DNA from: Proteobacteria bacterium ST_bin11
Lineage (GTDB): Bacteria; Pseudomonadota; Gammaproteobacteria; Methylococcales; Methylomonadaceae
NCBI GenBank assembly: GCA_002083615.1
Contig: MSXO01000009.1
Coordinates: 1-64,000, forward strand
Direction of reading: 5' to 3'
Length of the DNA: 64,000 nucleotides
The position numbers and the translations under genes were made by a program. The notes beneath the pieces were generated by a model. The model worked only from the letters and a program-made list of their open reading frames with translations. It was not told the origin of the DNA and made no database searches. Shown piece after piece: positions 44,502 through 54,439 of this stretch; within the stretch, counting starts at the first letter, position 1; each line of letters begins with the position of its first letter.

Positions 44502-45203
44502 CTATAAGTACCTAATAATTTTTGCCAACACATCCCTGCTTTTAAGCTGCCTACCCTGCAAATGCCCATCCAGCATTTTCCGACACAGCAACTTGGCTTC
44601 AAGCAAAGCGTCACCCTCGAGCGGAGCCCTTAAGGCCAATAGCGATAGTGTTCTACCGCCGATCAACCCGTCCTTATCCGCTACCATGCCGAACTCAGCC
44701 AAAAAACTATAGCGTTGGCTTATCTCGATTGGATTGCCGTTACCGTCATAAGCCATGGACACTGCATAGCCAGCCTCTTGCAGTAAATCCAGTTCAAAAT
44801 AACGCAGCGTCTGCTCGATACATTCACCAAGCAATAAATCACTTAAGCAGCGTTCGTAGCAACTAAATATCTCGGGGTGAGGATCGTATTTATGCACAAA
44901 TATCTGCACCAACTCGTTCACATAAAACCCACAATACAAAGCCAAGCGCTCTAAAGGGTAGCTATCGACGAATTCCGCTTGAGAAAGGACTTTCAACTCG
45001 TTTCTATCAACAAAAGACAAACGTAACGCACTGAAGGGCAACAATATGCCGGCGACTTTAGACTTTTCCTGGCGCACACCCTTCGCAAGTATGGAAAGCA
45101 CACCGAAATCCCGGGTAAAAACATCTAACAAGACGCTGGTTTCCCGATACGGTCGATGCTGCAGCACAAACGCCGGCTGCAAATAAACGACCGAACCGCT
45201 CAT
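44502..45203 (-). CDS. recO: DNA repair protein RecO
   Basis: RecFOR-pathway mediator that loads RecA onto SSB-coated DNA. 233 residues: N-terminal OB fold (1-80, QPAFVLQHRPYRETSVLLDV) and a helical C-terminal domain (YCGFYVNELVQIFVHKYDPH; ALLEAKLLCRKML). The zinc-binding Cys cluster of some RecO proteins is absent, as in E. coli. Start overlaps the era stop by one base (TAATG). Confidence 0.94.
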   Translation of the reverse strand: MSGSVVYLQPAFVLQHRPYRETSVLLDVFTRDFGVLSILAKGVRQEKSKVAGILLPFSALRLSFVDRNELKVLSQAEFVDSYPLERLALYCGFYVNELVQIFVHKYDPHPEIFSCYERCLSDLLLGECIEQTLRYFELDLLQEAGYAVSMAYDGNGNPIEISQRYSFLAEFGMVADKDGLIGGRTLSLLALRAPLEGDALLEAKLLCRKMLDGHLQGRQLKSRDVLAKIIRYL

Positions 45204-46093
45204 TAATCGCCGAAATTGCCAAAACCTAAACTCTGTAAGGCGCGTTCGTTATCCGACCAGCCCTTTTTAACTTTAACCCACAGCTCCAAATACACTTTTT
45301 GGCCAATCAATTTTTCAATATCGACCCGCGCCTCGCTACCGACTTTTTTCAGCATTTCGCCTTGTTTCCCGATGACGATACTTTTTTGGCTATCCCGCTC
45401 GACTAAAATCGCTGCATATATTTTGCAAAGCTCAGGAAATTCCTCGTAACGCTCAATTTCCACTGTCAGCGAATAAGGTAATTCGTCGCCTAAACGCCGA
45501 GTCAGTTTTTCGCGAATAATTTCGGCGGCAAAAAACCGTTCCGGTCTGTCGGTGATTTGATCTTCCGGATAAATTGGCTCAGCCTCAGGCAGTAACGCCA
45601 TGATGTGCTGTTCTAGCAAGGCAAGATTAGTATTTTTCAACGCCGAAACCGGCACAATCTGTAGAAACGGATATTTTTGCTGAGCCTCGGCAAAGAATTT
45701 CAGCACCGCATCCTTCTCCTTGATTTTATCGATTTTGTTGATCGCCAAAATAACCGGCAGCCCGGCCCGCTCGAGTTTCTGGAAAATCTTCTCGTCGTAC
45801 TCGTGCCAATACAGGCCGTCGAGTAGCCAAATCACCACATCGACTCCCAGCAGAGTAGTGTCCGCCGTCTTATTCAGATAACGATTTAACACCTTTTTTT
45901 CGTCGCTGTGCATGCCCGGCGTATCCATAAAGATCGCTTGCCCGGCGGCTGTGGTCTTGATACCCAGGATTCTGTGTCGGGTAGTTTGCGGCTTTCTTGA
46001 GGTGATGCTGAGTTTCTGACCCAACAGGTGATTCATCAACGTCGACTTGCCGACATTGGGCCTACCGATTAAAGCAACATATCCGCAGTTCAT
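45203..46093 (-). CDS. era: GTPase Era
   Basis: Ribosome-assembly GTPase that binds the 3' end of 16S rRNA. G1 GRPNVGKSTLMN, G2 region RKPQTTRHRILG, G3 DTPGMH, G4 NKIDK, and a C-terminal KH domain (residues 195-290; QKSIVIGKQGEMLKKVGSEA). The 296-residue length is normal. It overlaps rnc by four bases and recO by one, a tightly coupled array. Confidence 0.97.
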   Translation of the reverse strand: MNCGYVALIGRPNVGKSTLMNHLLGQKLSITSRKPQTTRHRILGIKTTAAGQAIFMDTPGMHSDEKKVLNRYLNKTADTTLLGVDVVIWLLDGLYWHEYDEKIFQKLERAGLPVILAINKIDKIKEKDAVLKFFAEAQQKYPFLQIVPVSALKNTNLALLEQHIMALLPEAEPIYPEDQITDRPERFFAAEIIREKLTRRLGDELPYSLTVEIERYEEFPELCKIYAAILVERDSQKSIVIGKQGEMLKKVGSEARVDIEKLIGQKVYLELWVKVKKGWSDNERALQSLGFGNFGD

Positions 46094-46773
46094 TTATCCC
46101 TGGATTGTAAAAAATTTAACATATTTTCGGCAGCGGCTTGCTCGGCCTTTTTTCTTGAAATACCGACACCATTACAGGCTTCCGGCGTTAGTGCGATAGT
46201 ACATTTCACTTCAAAGGTTTGGGCATGATCCGCCCCGGACATACTGACTAATTCATAAATCGGCAATGGCTTACGGCTGGCTTGCATCAATTCCTGCAAA
46301 CGGGTTTTCGGGTCTTTGGTCCAATCGTCGACTTTGAGGGCGGCGAGCTTGTCATCGAATAGCCGCAATATCCAGCGCTGACAGGCATCGACGCCTTGAT
46401 CTTTCAACAAGGCACCCATTATGGCCTCCAATGCATCAGACAGGATGGAATCTCTCCGAAAGCCGCCGCTTTTCAGCTCGCCGGAACCCAGAATCAAATA
46501 GTCGCCGATATTATGCTCACGAGCCAGTTCCGCTAGCGAGTTTTGGTTGACCAAACTAGCACGTAGACGGCTTAAAGCACCTTCGCCGGCATCGGGAAAC
46601 AGTTCATACAATTTTTGGGCAATAACAAAACCCAACACGGAATCGCCGAGATATTCGAGACGCTCGTTATTCCTCGACCCCATACTACGATGAGTCAAAG
46701 CCATCGCAAATAGGCTGGGATCGTTAAACGTTAAACCCAACTTGCCCGCAAGCGTTTCCGGCTTTTTAATCAC
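46090..46773 (-). CDS. rnc: Ribonuclease III
   Basis: Double-strand-specific endonuclease for rRNA and mRNA processing. 227 residues: RNase III domain with signature NERLEYLGDSVLGFVIA (catalytic Glu and Asp) and second acidic cluster SDALEAIMGALLKD; dsRNA-binding domain at about 155-225 (DPKTRLQELMQ ... GVGISRKKAEQAAAENML). Its start overlaps the DUF4845 stop by four bases. Confidence 0.97.
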   Translation of the reverse strand: MIKKPETLAGKLGLTFNDPSLFAMALTHRSMGSRNNERLEYLGDSVLGFVIAQKLYELFPDAGEGALSRLRASLVNQNSLAELAREHNIGDYLILGSGELKSGGFRRDSILSDALEAIMGALLKDQGVDACQRWILRLFDDKLAALKVDDWTKDPKTRLQELMQASRKPLPIYELVSMSGADHAQTFEVKCTIALTPEACNGVGISRKKAEQAAAENMLNFLQSRDK

Positions 46774-47147
46774 TTGTTGCCAGCTTCGAATCCCTCATGG
46801 AATTCAACCAACACACTCAAATTACCCATGATGGGCTCTACTCGCTCATAGTCGATGTCAACCCGCACATAGCCGGGTTGAGCGACGATTTTAATATTCT
46901 CATCAGTGACGTGCTCGACATAGTTCATGTCGAAGCGTTTTCCCAAGCTAGCTTTTATATCAGACTTGGTTTTTGTCACGATATCGGGGGTGCTTTCCAC
47001 CGCTTTCAAGGCGTTCACCACCCGGCTATGATTAATGTAAAGCGGGGCAATTTTTAAAATCAACAGGGTAAAAAAACCGATCAATGCCAAGATAAAGGCA
47101 ATAGACAGAAAGGTTAAACCGCGCTGTTTTTTTAATGATGACGGCAT
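46770..47147 (-). CDS. DUF4845 single-pass membrane protein
   Basis: 125 residues. A short basic N-terminus (MPSSLKKQRG) precedes one TM helix (LTFLSIAFILALIGFFTLLIL), then an extracytoplasmic domain (KIAPLYINHSRVVNALKAVE ... LGKRFDMNYVE). DUF4845 genes sit between lepB and rnc across Gamma- and Betaproteobacteria, as here. The type IV pilin-like N-terminus is notable but has no prepilin cleavage motif. Function unknown. Confidence 0.85.
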   Translation of the reverse strand: MPSSLKKQRGLTFLSIAFILALIGFFTLLILKIAPLYINHSRVVNALKAVESTPDIVTKTKSDIKASLGKRFDMNYVEHVTDENIKIVAQPGYVRVDIDYERVEPIMGNLSVLVEFHEGFEAGNK

Positions 47148-47249
47148 AACACTACCCCCGAGAAAAATTAGAAATATACTAGCGGTTGCGCAAAATCCAC
47201 CAAAATCAGCAGTGCTTTTTAGAGACCGCGATATCCCGCCGTCATGCGC

Positions 47250-48026
47250 TTAACGCAGCACAGTACCAAGGCGGTCGAAGGCAATACCGTTATTTTGCCA
47301 ATCCCAATTCATCCAGATAAAAAAAGCTCTACCTACCAGATTGGCTTCGGGTACCGTGCCCCAATAACGACTATCGTTGCTGTTATCACGGTTATCCCCC
47401 ATCACAAAATACTGCCCCTGCGGAACCACGAACACGTCCTCGACAGTTGAGGCACCTCGACTCACCAAGATGGAGTGCTCAATCCCCAGCAAATCTTCTT
47501 CCAGGCGCTCGGCACCGGTCATATTGCTACCCTGCCCGACGCCCTGATAGCGCCCCAGTGAAACTTGCTTTGCAGGCACGCCGTTAACGTAAAGTTTTTT
47601 ATCGAAGTAGGCGATGCGATCGCCGGGCAAACCAATCACCCGCTTGATGTAATCGACCTCCGGTTGTTTAGGAAACCTAAATACCACAATATCTCCGCGC
47701 TGCGGCTCGCCTAATTCGATAACTTTCGTATTCAGAACCGGCAATCGCACTCCGTAACTGAATTTGTTTACCAAAATAAAATCCCCAACCAATAAGGTGG
47801 GCATCATCGAACCGGACGGAATCCGGAAAGGTTCTACCAAAAATGAGCGCAACAACAACACGATCAATACAACCGGAAAAAATGATCGGGCGTATTCGAC
47901 CAACAACGGCTCTTTCTCGGTGGGGTAAGGCAGGTGAGCAGACTTAAGATACAAGCAGTATCCGCCCCAGACTATACCGGTTACAACGCTGGCGGCTACC
48001 AGAAAAAATGAAAAATCGTAATCCAT
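47250..48026 (-). CDS. lepB: Signal peptidase I
   Basis: Removes Sec and Tat signal peptides at the periplasmic face. Two N-terminal TM helices (about 6-25 and 50-68), then the catalytic domain: Ser in RIPSGSMMPTL, Lys in FPKQPEVDYIKRVIGLPGD, and the box E motif GDNRDNSNDSRYWG. The 258-residue length is slightly shorter than E. coli LepB. Lies 12 bp downstream of lepA. Confidence 0.97.
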   Translation of the reverse strand: MDYDFSFFLVAASVVTGIVWGGYCLYLKSAHLPYPTEKEPLLVEYARSFFPVVLIVLLLRSFLVEPFRIPSGSMMPTLLVGDFILVNKFSYGVRLPVLNTKVIELGEPQRGDIVVFRFPKQPEVDYIKRVIGLPGDRIAYFDKKLYVNGVPAKQVSLGRYQGVGQGSNMTGAERLEEDLLGIEHSILVSRGASTVEDVFVVPQGQYFVMGDNRDNSNDSRYWGTVPEANLVGRAFFIWMNWDWQNNGIAFDRLGTVLR

Positions 48027-48038
48027 AATCTGTCGTTA

Positions 48039-49838
48039 TTATTCTTTATTGACCTGCAACACCGCCAGGAAGGCTTCCTGGGGAATTTCGATACTACCCA
48101 CCTGCTTCATCCGCTTCTTACCGGCTTTCTGTTTTTCCAGCAGCTTCTTCTTACGGGTAATGTCGCCACCATAACACTTGGCTGTGACATTTTTACGCAT
48201 GGCTTTTACGGTAGATCGAGCAATGACTTTAGCGCCTATCGCAGCCTGGATCGCCACTTCGTACATTTGCCGTGGAATCAGGTCTTTCATCTTTTCAACC
48301 AGATCGCGGCCCCGATTTTGACTCAAATCTCGATGCACAATGATGGACAAAGCATCGACTTTGTCGCCGTTGATCAATACATCCAGTTTCACCAACGGCG
48401 CCGGTTCAAAACGCAAAAACTCATAATCAAAAGACGCGTAACCGCGGCTGACCGACTTCAGCCGATCAAAGAAATCTAGCACCACTTCGCTCATCGGCAA
48501 TTCATAGCTCAGCGAAACCTGGCTACCGGCATATTGCATGTTTTTCTGCACGCCGCGTTTTTCGATACATAAATTGATCACATTACCCAAATAGGCTTGC
48601 GGCACCAGGATATTCGCCAAAATAATCGGCTCGCGGACTTCGATAATGGTGCCGACATCGGGTAATTTCGCCGGGTTATCGACCATCACGATTTCGCCAC
48701 CGTGCGTTTCGACTTCGTAGATAACAGTAGGCGCTGTGGTGATCAGATCGATATTGTATTCGCGCTCCAGCCGCTCCTGGACAATTTCCATATGCAGCAT
48801 ACCGAGAAAGCCGCAGCGAAACCCAAAGCCCAAGGCTTGGGAAGTTTCCGGCTCGTAATTTAAAGCCGAATCGTTCAAACGCAGCTTATCTAGTGCTTCG
48901 CGCATTGCGCCGAAATCATCGGAACTTACCGGATACAAGCCGGCAAATACCCTAGGCTGAACTTTCTCAAATCCCGGCAGCGCGTTGCTGGCAGGATTCT
49001 CAGTCGCGGTAATCGTATCGCCCACCGGCGCGCCGAAGATATCCTTGATCCCGGCGACAATGAAACCCACCTCGCCGGTATGTAAATGCTGCTTCTCTAA
49101 CTGTTTCGGCGTGTAGACACCCAATTTCTCGACCAAAAATGACTTCCCGGTCGACATCACCGTAATTTTTTGCTTTTTGCGCAGACTGCCGTTAACGATA
49201 CGCACCAGCGAGACCACGCCCAAGTAATTATCGAACCAGGAGTCGATAATCAATGCCTGCAACGGCGCATTTTCATCGCCGGCGGGTGGTGGAATCTTCT
49301 GGATCAGTTGGTCCAGCACTGCTTCGACACCGATACCGGTCTTAGCGCTGATCTTCAGGGCTTCATCAGCAGGAATGCCGATGACATTCTCGATCTCTTC
49401 CATTACCCGTTCGGGTTCGGCGGAAGGCAAATCGATCTTGTTCAGCACCGGCACCACTTCCAAACCTTGTTCGATGGCGGTGTAACAATTGGCCACGCTT
49501 TGCGCTTCCACACCTTGCGCGGCGTCGACCACCAGCAAAGCGCCTTCACAGGCCGCTAATGAACGTGAGACTTCGTAAGAAAAGTCCACGTGACCCGGCG
49601 TGTCGATAAAATTTAGTTGATAGGTGACGCCATCGCTGGCTTTGTAATCCAAGGTGACGCTTTGCGCCTTGATGGTGATACCGCGTTCCCGCTCCAGATC
49701 CATGGAATCGAGTACTTGCGCCTCCATTTCCCGGTCGCTTAATCCGCCACAAATTTGAATGAATCGGTCTGCCAATGTCGATTTCCCGTGATCGATATGG
49801 GCAATGATGGAGAAATTTCTGATGTTTTTTTGATCCAC
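48039..49838 (-). CDS. lepA: Elongation factor 4 (LepA)
   Basis: Ribosomal GTPase affecting initiation and back-translocation. 599 residues: G1 AHIDHGKSTLADR, G3 DTPGHVDF, G4 LNKIDLPSA; domains II, III and V as in EF-G; and the LepA-specific C-terminal domain (VDALSIIVHRDLSQNRGRDL, ITRKKKLLEKQKAGKKRMK). First gene of lepA-lepB. Confidence 0.98.
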   Translation of the reverse strand: MDQKNIRNFSIIAHIDHGKSTLADRFIQICGGLSDREMEAQVLDSMDLERERGITIKAQSVTLDYKASDGVTYQLNFIDTPGHVDFSYEVSRSLAACEGALLVVDAAQGVEAQSVANCYTAIEQGLEVVPVLNKIDLPSAEPERVMEEIENVIGIPADEALKISAKTGIGVEAVLDQLIQKIPPPAGDENAPLQALIIDSWFDNYLGVVSLVRIVNGSLRKKQKITVMSTGKSFLVEKLGVYTPKQLEKQHLHTGEVGFIVAGIKDIFGAPVGDTITATENPASNALPGFEKVQPRVFAGLYPVSSDDFGAMREALDKLRLNDSALNYEPETSQALGFGFRCGFLGMLHMEIVQERLEREYNIDLITTAPTVIYEVETHGGEIVMVDNPAKLPDVGTIIEVREPIILANILVPQAYLGNVINLCIEKRGVQKNMQYAGSQVSLSYELPMSEVVLDFFDRLKSVSRGYASFDYEFLRFEPAPLVKLDVLINGDKVDALSIIVHRDLSQNRGRDLVEKMKDLIPRQMYEVAIQAAIGAKVIARSTVKAMRKNVTAKCYGGDITRKKKLLEKQKAGKKRMKQVGSIEIPQEAFLAVLQVNKE

Positions 49839-49909
49839 TTAGCTTCTAGTTAATTCGTTAGGTTTACAGACTAAATGCGACGGCTACCCTGCCACTCGCG
49901 TGCACTGTT

Positions 49910-50647
49910 TTAGGCGGTCTTGGCCAATATTTGTCTAAATTGCGCGACGGTCTCCGCTGTCAACGGTTGGCGCTGATTGTCCCAGACCACACCGTCAAGC
50001 TCGTCAGCCAAAATATCGATAGTTTCCATAAAATCATCGAATACCGCCAATGGCGCATCGACCTCGCGCGGCTGCATGAAAAACACAATGCCCGGAGAAT
50101 AAAAATCGTCTAGTCCGGTGTCGGGAAAAGTACCAGGATCGACCATGCTGGCAACGGCAAAATCCACCATCCGATTGGCATCCACGCGCTCGAACACCCG
50201 CACACTACCATAGCGCAAGCCGACCCTCTCGAAGGCCTCGAACAGATCTTCACCGTTAAAACCCTGATCGGCACGCGCCACGATACTGAATTCGATCAAT
50301 GCGGGCAATTCCAAACGCCGGGAATTAGCCAAGGTCGCCGCTTGTTTTTTCTCCATATCCTTACGCGAGACATCAGCGGGGGATTTCGGACTGGGCTTAA
50401 TCGCTTGATCGTCTAACAGAGCATCTCCATCAACCAACTCGGAGCCCAAGGCAAATACGCCCATCTCATCGTCATCTTCCTCGACCGAAAACTCGTCAAC
50501 CACTCGGTCGTCGTAAGAGTCCTCGTCGTAATAATCGTCAGGCGTGCGTCTTTCTCGCAACGATTTGACGAAATGCCACAACACCATGCCGATCATCACC
50601 AGCACGCCGATTAAAATAATCACGACTCTTAATAATTCTTTATCCAT
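49910..50647 (-). CDS. zipA: Cell division protein ZipA
   Basis: Tethers FtsZ to the membrane at the division site. 245 residues: N-terminal TM anchor (about 7-27, VVIILIGVLVMIGMVLWHFV), a basic patch (KSLRERR), an acidic linker rich in D/E/Y (residues 37-65) that is shorter than in E. coli, and the FtsZ-binding domain (about 115-240; EFSIVARADQGFNGEDLFEA ... FYSPGIVFFMQP). Its start codon overlaps the smc stop by one base; an smc-zipA pair is also the order in Pseudomonas. Confidence 0.93.
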   Translation of the reverse strand: MDKELLRVVIILIGVLVMIGMVLWHFVKSLRERRTPDDYYDEDSYDDRVVDEFSVEEDDDEMGVFALGSELVDGDALLDDQAIKPSPKSPADVSRKDMEKKQAATLANSRRLELPALIEFSIVARADQGFNGEDLFEAFERVGLRYGSVRVFERVDANRMVDFAVASMVDPGTFPDTGLDDFYSPGIVFFMQPREVDAPLAVFDDFMETIDILADELDGVVWDNQRQPLTAETVAQFRQILAKTA

Positions 50648-53600
50648 TAGCTTTCTGCCATGCTCACTGCTTCATCAATATCAACCGCCACCATTCTGGA
50701 TACTCCAGGCTCCTTCATGGTAACACCTGCCAGATGTTTTGCAATTTCCATTGTGACTTTGTTGTGTGAAATATACAAAAACTGAACGCTTGCCGACATG
50801 TCTTCCACCATCTGCGAAAAGCGCACGACATTGGCATCATCAAGCGGTGCGTCAACTTCATCCAGCAAACAAAACGGCGCAGGATTCAGTTCAAAAATCG
50901 AGAAGACCAAAGCTACCGCCGTCAAGGCCTTTTCACCGCCGGACAATAAATGAATCGAGCTGTTGCGTTTGCCGGGCGGCCGAGCAATGATGTTAACCCC
51001 CGCTTCCAACAGATCGTCTTCAGTCAATTCCAGATAGGCTTGGCCGCCGCCAAATAAGCGCGGAAATTTCTCTTTCAAACCAGTGTTGATCTTATCGAAA
51101 GTCTCTTTAAAACGCTGGCGACTTTCCTTGTCGATCTTGCTGATCGCTTGATCCAGCGTGTTCAAGGCATCCACCAGATCGTCATGCTGCTCGTTTAAAA
51201 ACTTCATCCGTTCGGACTGAGTTTTGAATTCCTCAATCGCGGTTAAATTGATGGACCCCAGTTTTTCTATCTGATCAGTCAAATCATCGACCGCACTTTT
51301 CCACTTGGCTTCCGTTGCGCCTTCGGACAAATTGGTTAGTATCGCCTCCGGATCGGCATCGACTTCGGTCAGTTGCTCTGCAATGGTTTGCTGCCGCACT
51401 CGGCTGTCTTGCTGCTCGAAACGCACCTGATCCAAGGCTTCTTTTTGTTTTTCCAGAGACCGTTGGGTTTGCGAATACTGTTCAGCCAACTGACTGACCG
51501 TCTGTTCGCTGGCTTGTTGCGCCTGGCGTTCGGATTGCAGGTTGTCCTCGAATTCTGCTTTTCTCTCCAACAACTCGTCCAGCTGCATTTTCTCGTCGTC
51601 CAGCGGTGCCAAGGCATAGTGCAATTTGCTTTCCAACTCGGCGATACGATCAGCCGATTGCTGATGTTGCAATTGCAAACGCTCGATCTGCTTGGCGGTC
51701 AGCACTTCCGAGGACTTCAACGACTCGATTTGCGCATGCAACCTATGCAAATGTCGGCGCGCTTCGTCCACCGAGGCGTCGGTGTTTTGCTGTTGAGCCT
51801 GAATCTGCTGATTCAGTTGCTCCAATTCGGTTTTCTTGTCGCCCAGATCACCCAAAGCTTGCTCGGCATCCTGCTTGATCATCTGCGCTTCGGACATGCT
51901 TTCGGCATTTTCCGCCAGATGCTGACTGATTTCTTCGATTTCGTGATCGAGTTGTTCCAATCGGCGCTTTTGTTGTTCAAAGCGCGCGGACTGCGCACTG
52001 TATTCGGCGCTTTTTGCGGAAAACTCGGCGCTGAGCAGTTTTTCTTTTTGTTGATATTGCTCGCGATTGCTCTCGGCAGCCTTCAACTCCTGTTCGGAAT
52101 TGGCCAATTGCGCTTCGTCTTCGGCGATGACCATCTGCAATTCGCTTTGCCTCTGCTTGAGTTCACGTAATTCCTTTTCCCGATGCAATACCCCGGCCTT
52201 GCTGTCGCTGCCCCGGCTGATCTTAATCCAGTCCTTACCCAGCCAGGTGCCGTCGACCAATACCACCGACTCGTGCGCCTGCAAATTCATTTGCCGGGCT
52301 TGTTGCATCGTTTCTGCGCAATAGATGCCGCTTAACAGACTGGATAAGTCCCAGCGACTACGCAGCTTACTCGCCAAAGCCACCGAGTCGACACTCACGC
52401 CGATTGAACTAACATGCGTTTCAAACACCACCAAGGATTGTTTGCTCAAGTCCTGCAACTCGCCCAGTATCGAATCGGCGCTATCCACACAGATCGCCTC
52501 CAAATAGCCACCCAACACCGTTTCCACGGCGGTTTCCCAGCCTTCCTCCGCATCCAGAAACTCCGCTAAGCGCGGCTGTTGCTCCAAGCCTACCTGTTCC
52601 AGCCAAACTCCCAGCTCTTTTTTGTCCTTACCCATCGCATGCTGCTGCAACAATTCCAAGGAACTGATCTTGCCGTTGACCTTCTGCAACTCGGCGCGAT
52701 TGGCGTGCAGACTATCGTGCAACTGTTTGATGGCCGGTCGCAGTTCAGCGATACGTTGCAACACGACCTCCAGTTGCTGCTGCAATTGCTCGCGTTCAGC
52801 TTCTATCAATTCAATACTGCTATCCAGTGTTTCCAATTCCAATTGCAACTGGGTATCGGCCAGACCGCCGCGTTCGCCGTTTAATTTGTCCAGGCGCGTC
52901 TGCAGCTGGCGGTTTTGATTTTCCAGCTGTACCAGTTTGGTCCGCTGCACTTCGGCTTGTTCGCGATAGCCGGCGTTCTCGGCCAAAAAGGCTTCCCACT
53001 GCTGCTGCCATTGCTGTTTTTGCAGATGCGCGTCTTGTTGAATGCCCAGCAAGTCTTCCTCGCGTTCGCGGGCCACAATCATGGTTTCTTCGGCTTCCAA
53101 TAAAGTCTGGCGAATTTCTTCCAGTTGCTGCCTGTCCTGCTCGCATTCCGATTGCGCCTGCTCAGCCTGCAATTTCAAGCGATTGATTTCGACCAGGGTT
53201 TCTTCGTGGCTTTTTTGGTTGTGCTTGACGGTCTGTTCCAGCCGACTGACTTCGGCGACCACGGCATAATATTCGGCCTGAGTGCTGTCCAGATGTTGTT
53301 GCTGAGCTTTCTGTTCGCCGCGCTTCAGCTCCATGGCTTTTTCGGTATCACGCAACAACACGAACAAACGATTGTGCTCGGCGGCGATACTTTGCAGCTT
53401 TTCTTCCAGTTTCTGCGCCGAACGCTGAAAGTTTTGCCAGCGCATCGCCAGCAACTCTTGCTTGTATTGGCGCTCCTGCTTTTTAAGCTCGGTATATTTC
53501 TCGGCTTTTTCGGCCTGCTTGGCCAAATTCTTGATCTGCTTTTCGACCTCATCGCGCAGATCGTTCAGCCGCTCCAGATTTTCGCGGGTATGGCGCATGC

Positions 53601-54147
53601 GGGTTTCGGTTTCCGAACGCCGCTCTTTATATTTGGAAACGCCGGCGGCTTCTTCGATATGTACCCGCAAGTCTTCGGGCTTAGCTTCCACCATCCGGGA
53701 AATCGTGCCCTGCTCGATGATTGCGTAGCTGCGCGAACCGAGGCCGGTGCCCAAAAACAAGTCGGTAATATCCTTACGCCGGCATTTGGAACCGTTAAGC
53801 ATAAATAGCGATTGGCCGTCGCGGCTGACTTGGCGTTTGATGGAAATAGTCGCGTACTGCGAATATTCGCCGCCAGCCTTGCCCTCGCTGTTGTCAAACA
53901 CCAATTCTACGGAGGCCATACTCACCGGCTTCCGGCCCGACGAACCGTTGAAAATCACGTCGGCCATATTGCCGCCGCGCAAATGCTTAGCCGAGCTCTC
54001 CCCCATCACCCAACGCACTGCGTCGATGATATTGGATTTGCCGCAACCGTTGGGACCGACAATAGCGGTCAAATTGCCGCTGATCGGAATCGTGGTGGGA
54101 TCGACAAAGGATTTGAAACCCGAAAGTTTGATTTTTTCCAGCTTCAT
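50647..54147 (-). CDS. smc: Chromosome segregation protein SMC
   Basis: Condensin ATPase of 1166 residues. N-terminal ABC half with Walker A GPNGCGKSNIIDAVRWVMGE, coiled coil (about 170-500), hinge (about 515-640, WLEQVGLEQQPRLAEFLDAE), return coiled coil (about 650-930), and C-terminal half with signature HLLSGGEKALTAVAL and Walker B FCLLDEVDAPLDD. Coils are unusually Gln-rich (repeated QLEQ/LQQQLE). scpA and scpB are not in the window. Presence of SMC rather than MukB separates the host from enterics and Vibrio. Confidence 0.97.
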   Translation of the reverse strand: MKLEKIKLSGFKSFVDPTTIPISGNLTAIVGPNGCGKSNIIDAVRWVMGESSAKHLRGGNMADVIFNGSSGRKPVSMASVELVFDNSEGKAGGEYSQYATISIKRQVSRDGQSLFMLNGSKCRRKDITDLFLGTGLGSRSYAIIEQGTISRMVEAKPEDLRVHIEEAAGVSKYKERRSETETRMRHTRENLERLNDLRDEVEKQIKNLAKQAEKAEKYTELKKQERQYKQELLAMRWQNFQRSAQKLEEKLQSIAAEHNRLFVLLRDTEKAMELKRGEQKAQQQHLDSTQAEYYAVVAEVSRLEQTVKHNQKSHEETLVEINRLKLQAEQAQSECEQDRQQLEEIRQTLLEAEETMIVAREREEDLLGIQQDAHLQKQQWQQQWEAFLAENAGYREQAEVQRTKLVQLENQNRQLQTRLDKLNGERGGLADTQLQLELETLDSSIELIEAEREQLQQQLEVVLQRIAELRPAIKQLHDSLHANRAELQKVNGKISSLELLQQHAMGKDKKELGVWLEQVGLEQQPRLAEFLDAEEGWETAVETVLGGYLEAICVDSADSILGELQDLSKQSLVVFETHVSSIGVSVDSVALASKLRSRWDLSSLLSGIYCAETMQQARQMNLQAHESVVLVDGTWLGKDWIKISRGSDSKAGVLHREKELRELKQRQSELQMVIAEDEAQLANSEQELKAAESNREQYQQKEKLLSAEFSAKSAEYSAQSARFEQQKRRLEQLDHEIEEISQHLAENAESMSEAQMIKQDAEQALGDLGDKKTELEQLNQQIQAQQQNTDASVDEARRHLHRLHAQIESLKSSEVLTAKQIERLQLQHQQSADRIAELESKLHYALAPLDDEKMQLDELLERKAEFEDNLQSERQAQQASEQTVSQLAEQYSQTQRSLEKQKEALDQVRFEQQDSRVRQQTIAEQLTEVDADPEAILTNLSEGATEAKWKSAVDDLTDQIEKLGSINLTAIEEFKTQSERMKFLNEQHDDLVDALNTLDQAISKIDKESRQRFKETFDKINTGLKEKFPRLFGGGQAYLELTEDDLLEAGVNIIARPPGKRNSSIHLLSGGEKALTAVALVFSIFELNPAPFCLLDEVDAPLDDANVVRFSQMVEDMSASVQFLYISHNKVTMEIAKHLAGVTMKEPGVSRMVAVDIDEAVSMAES

Positions 54148-54332
54148 GACTGGTTAGAGACGCTCAAGACCGTTTACAAAGCCGGCTATTATCTTCGAAA
54201 TGCCGTTTCGATTCGAATGGAATTTAAATTGGCACATCCTACAAACAAACCCAGCCGTCTTAAACAGTCAATGCGTTAGCTGTTCGCTTGCACCTACCTG
54301 GCTCATATCCGATAGCTTGCAAACACACTCTC

Positions 54333-54349
54333 TTTACGCCTTTTTTACA
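54333..54349 (+). promoter_or_regulatory. T-rich KdpE-like operator upstream of nhaD
   Basis: TTTACGCCTTTTTTACA agrees with the E. coli kdpFABC KdpE site (TTTATACTTTTTTTACA, recalled from memory) at 14 of 17 positions. It lies 91 bases before the nhaD start, inside the 292-base gap after smc, which holds no gene. The regulator gene lies two genes downstream. T runs raise the chance of coincidence. Confidence 0.5.
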
Positions 54350-54439
54350 CGTCTAAAAATAAAATCCTTTCGTCGTTCAAAGTGGCTGAAAACAGAGCAA
54401 TTGCACGGCATCTTTTTATTCTAGCTAACTGGAGAACAC

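Noticed and set aside
51373..52170. 265-codon plus-strand ORF inside smc
   Set aside because: It is the antisense shadow of a Gln/Glu/Leu-rich coiled coil, giving a Leu/Gln/Phe-rich translation; same for 53125-53808.
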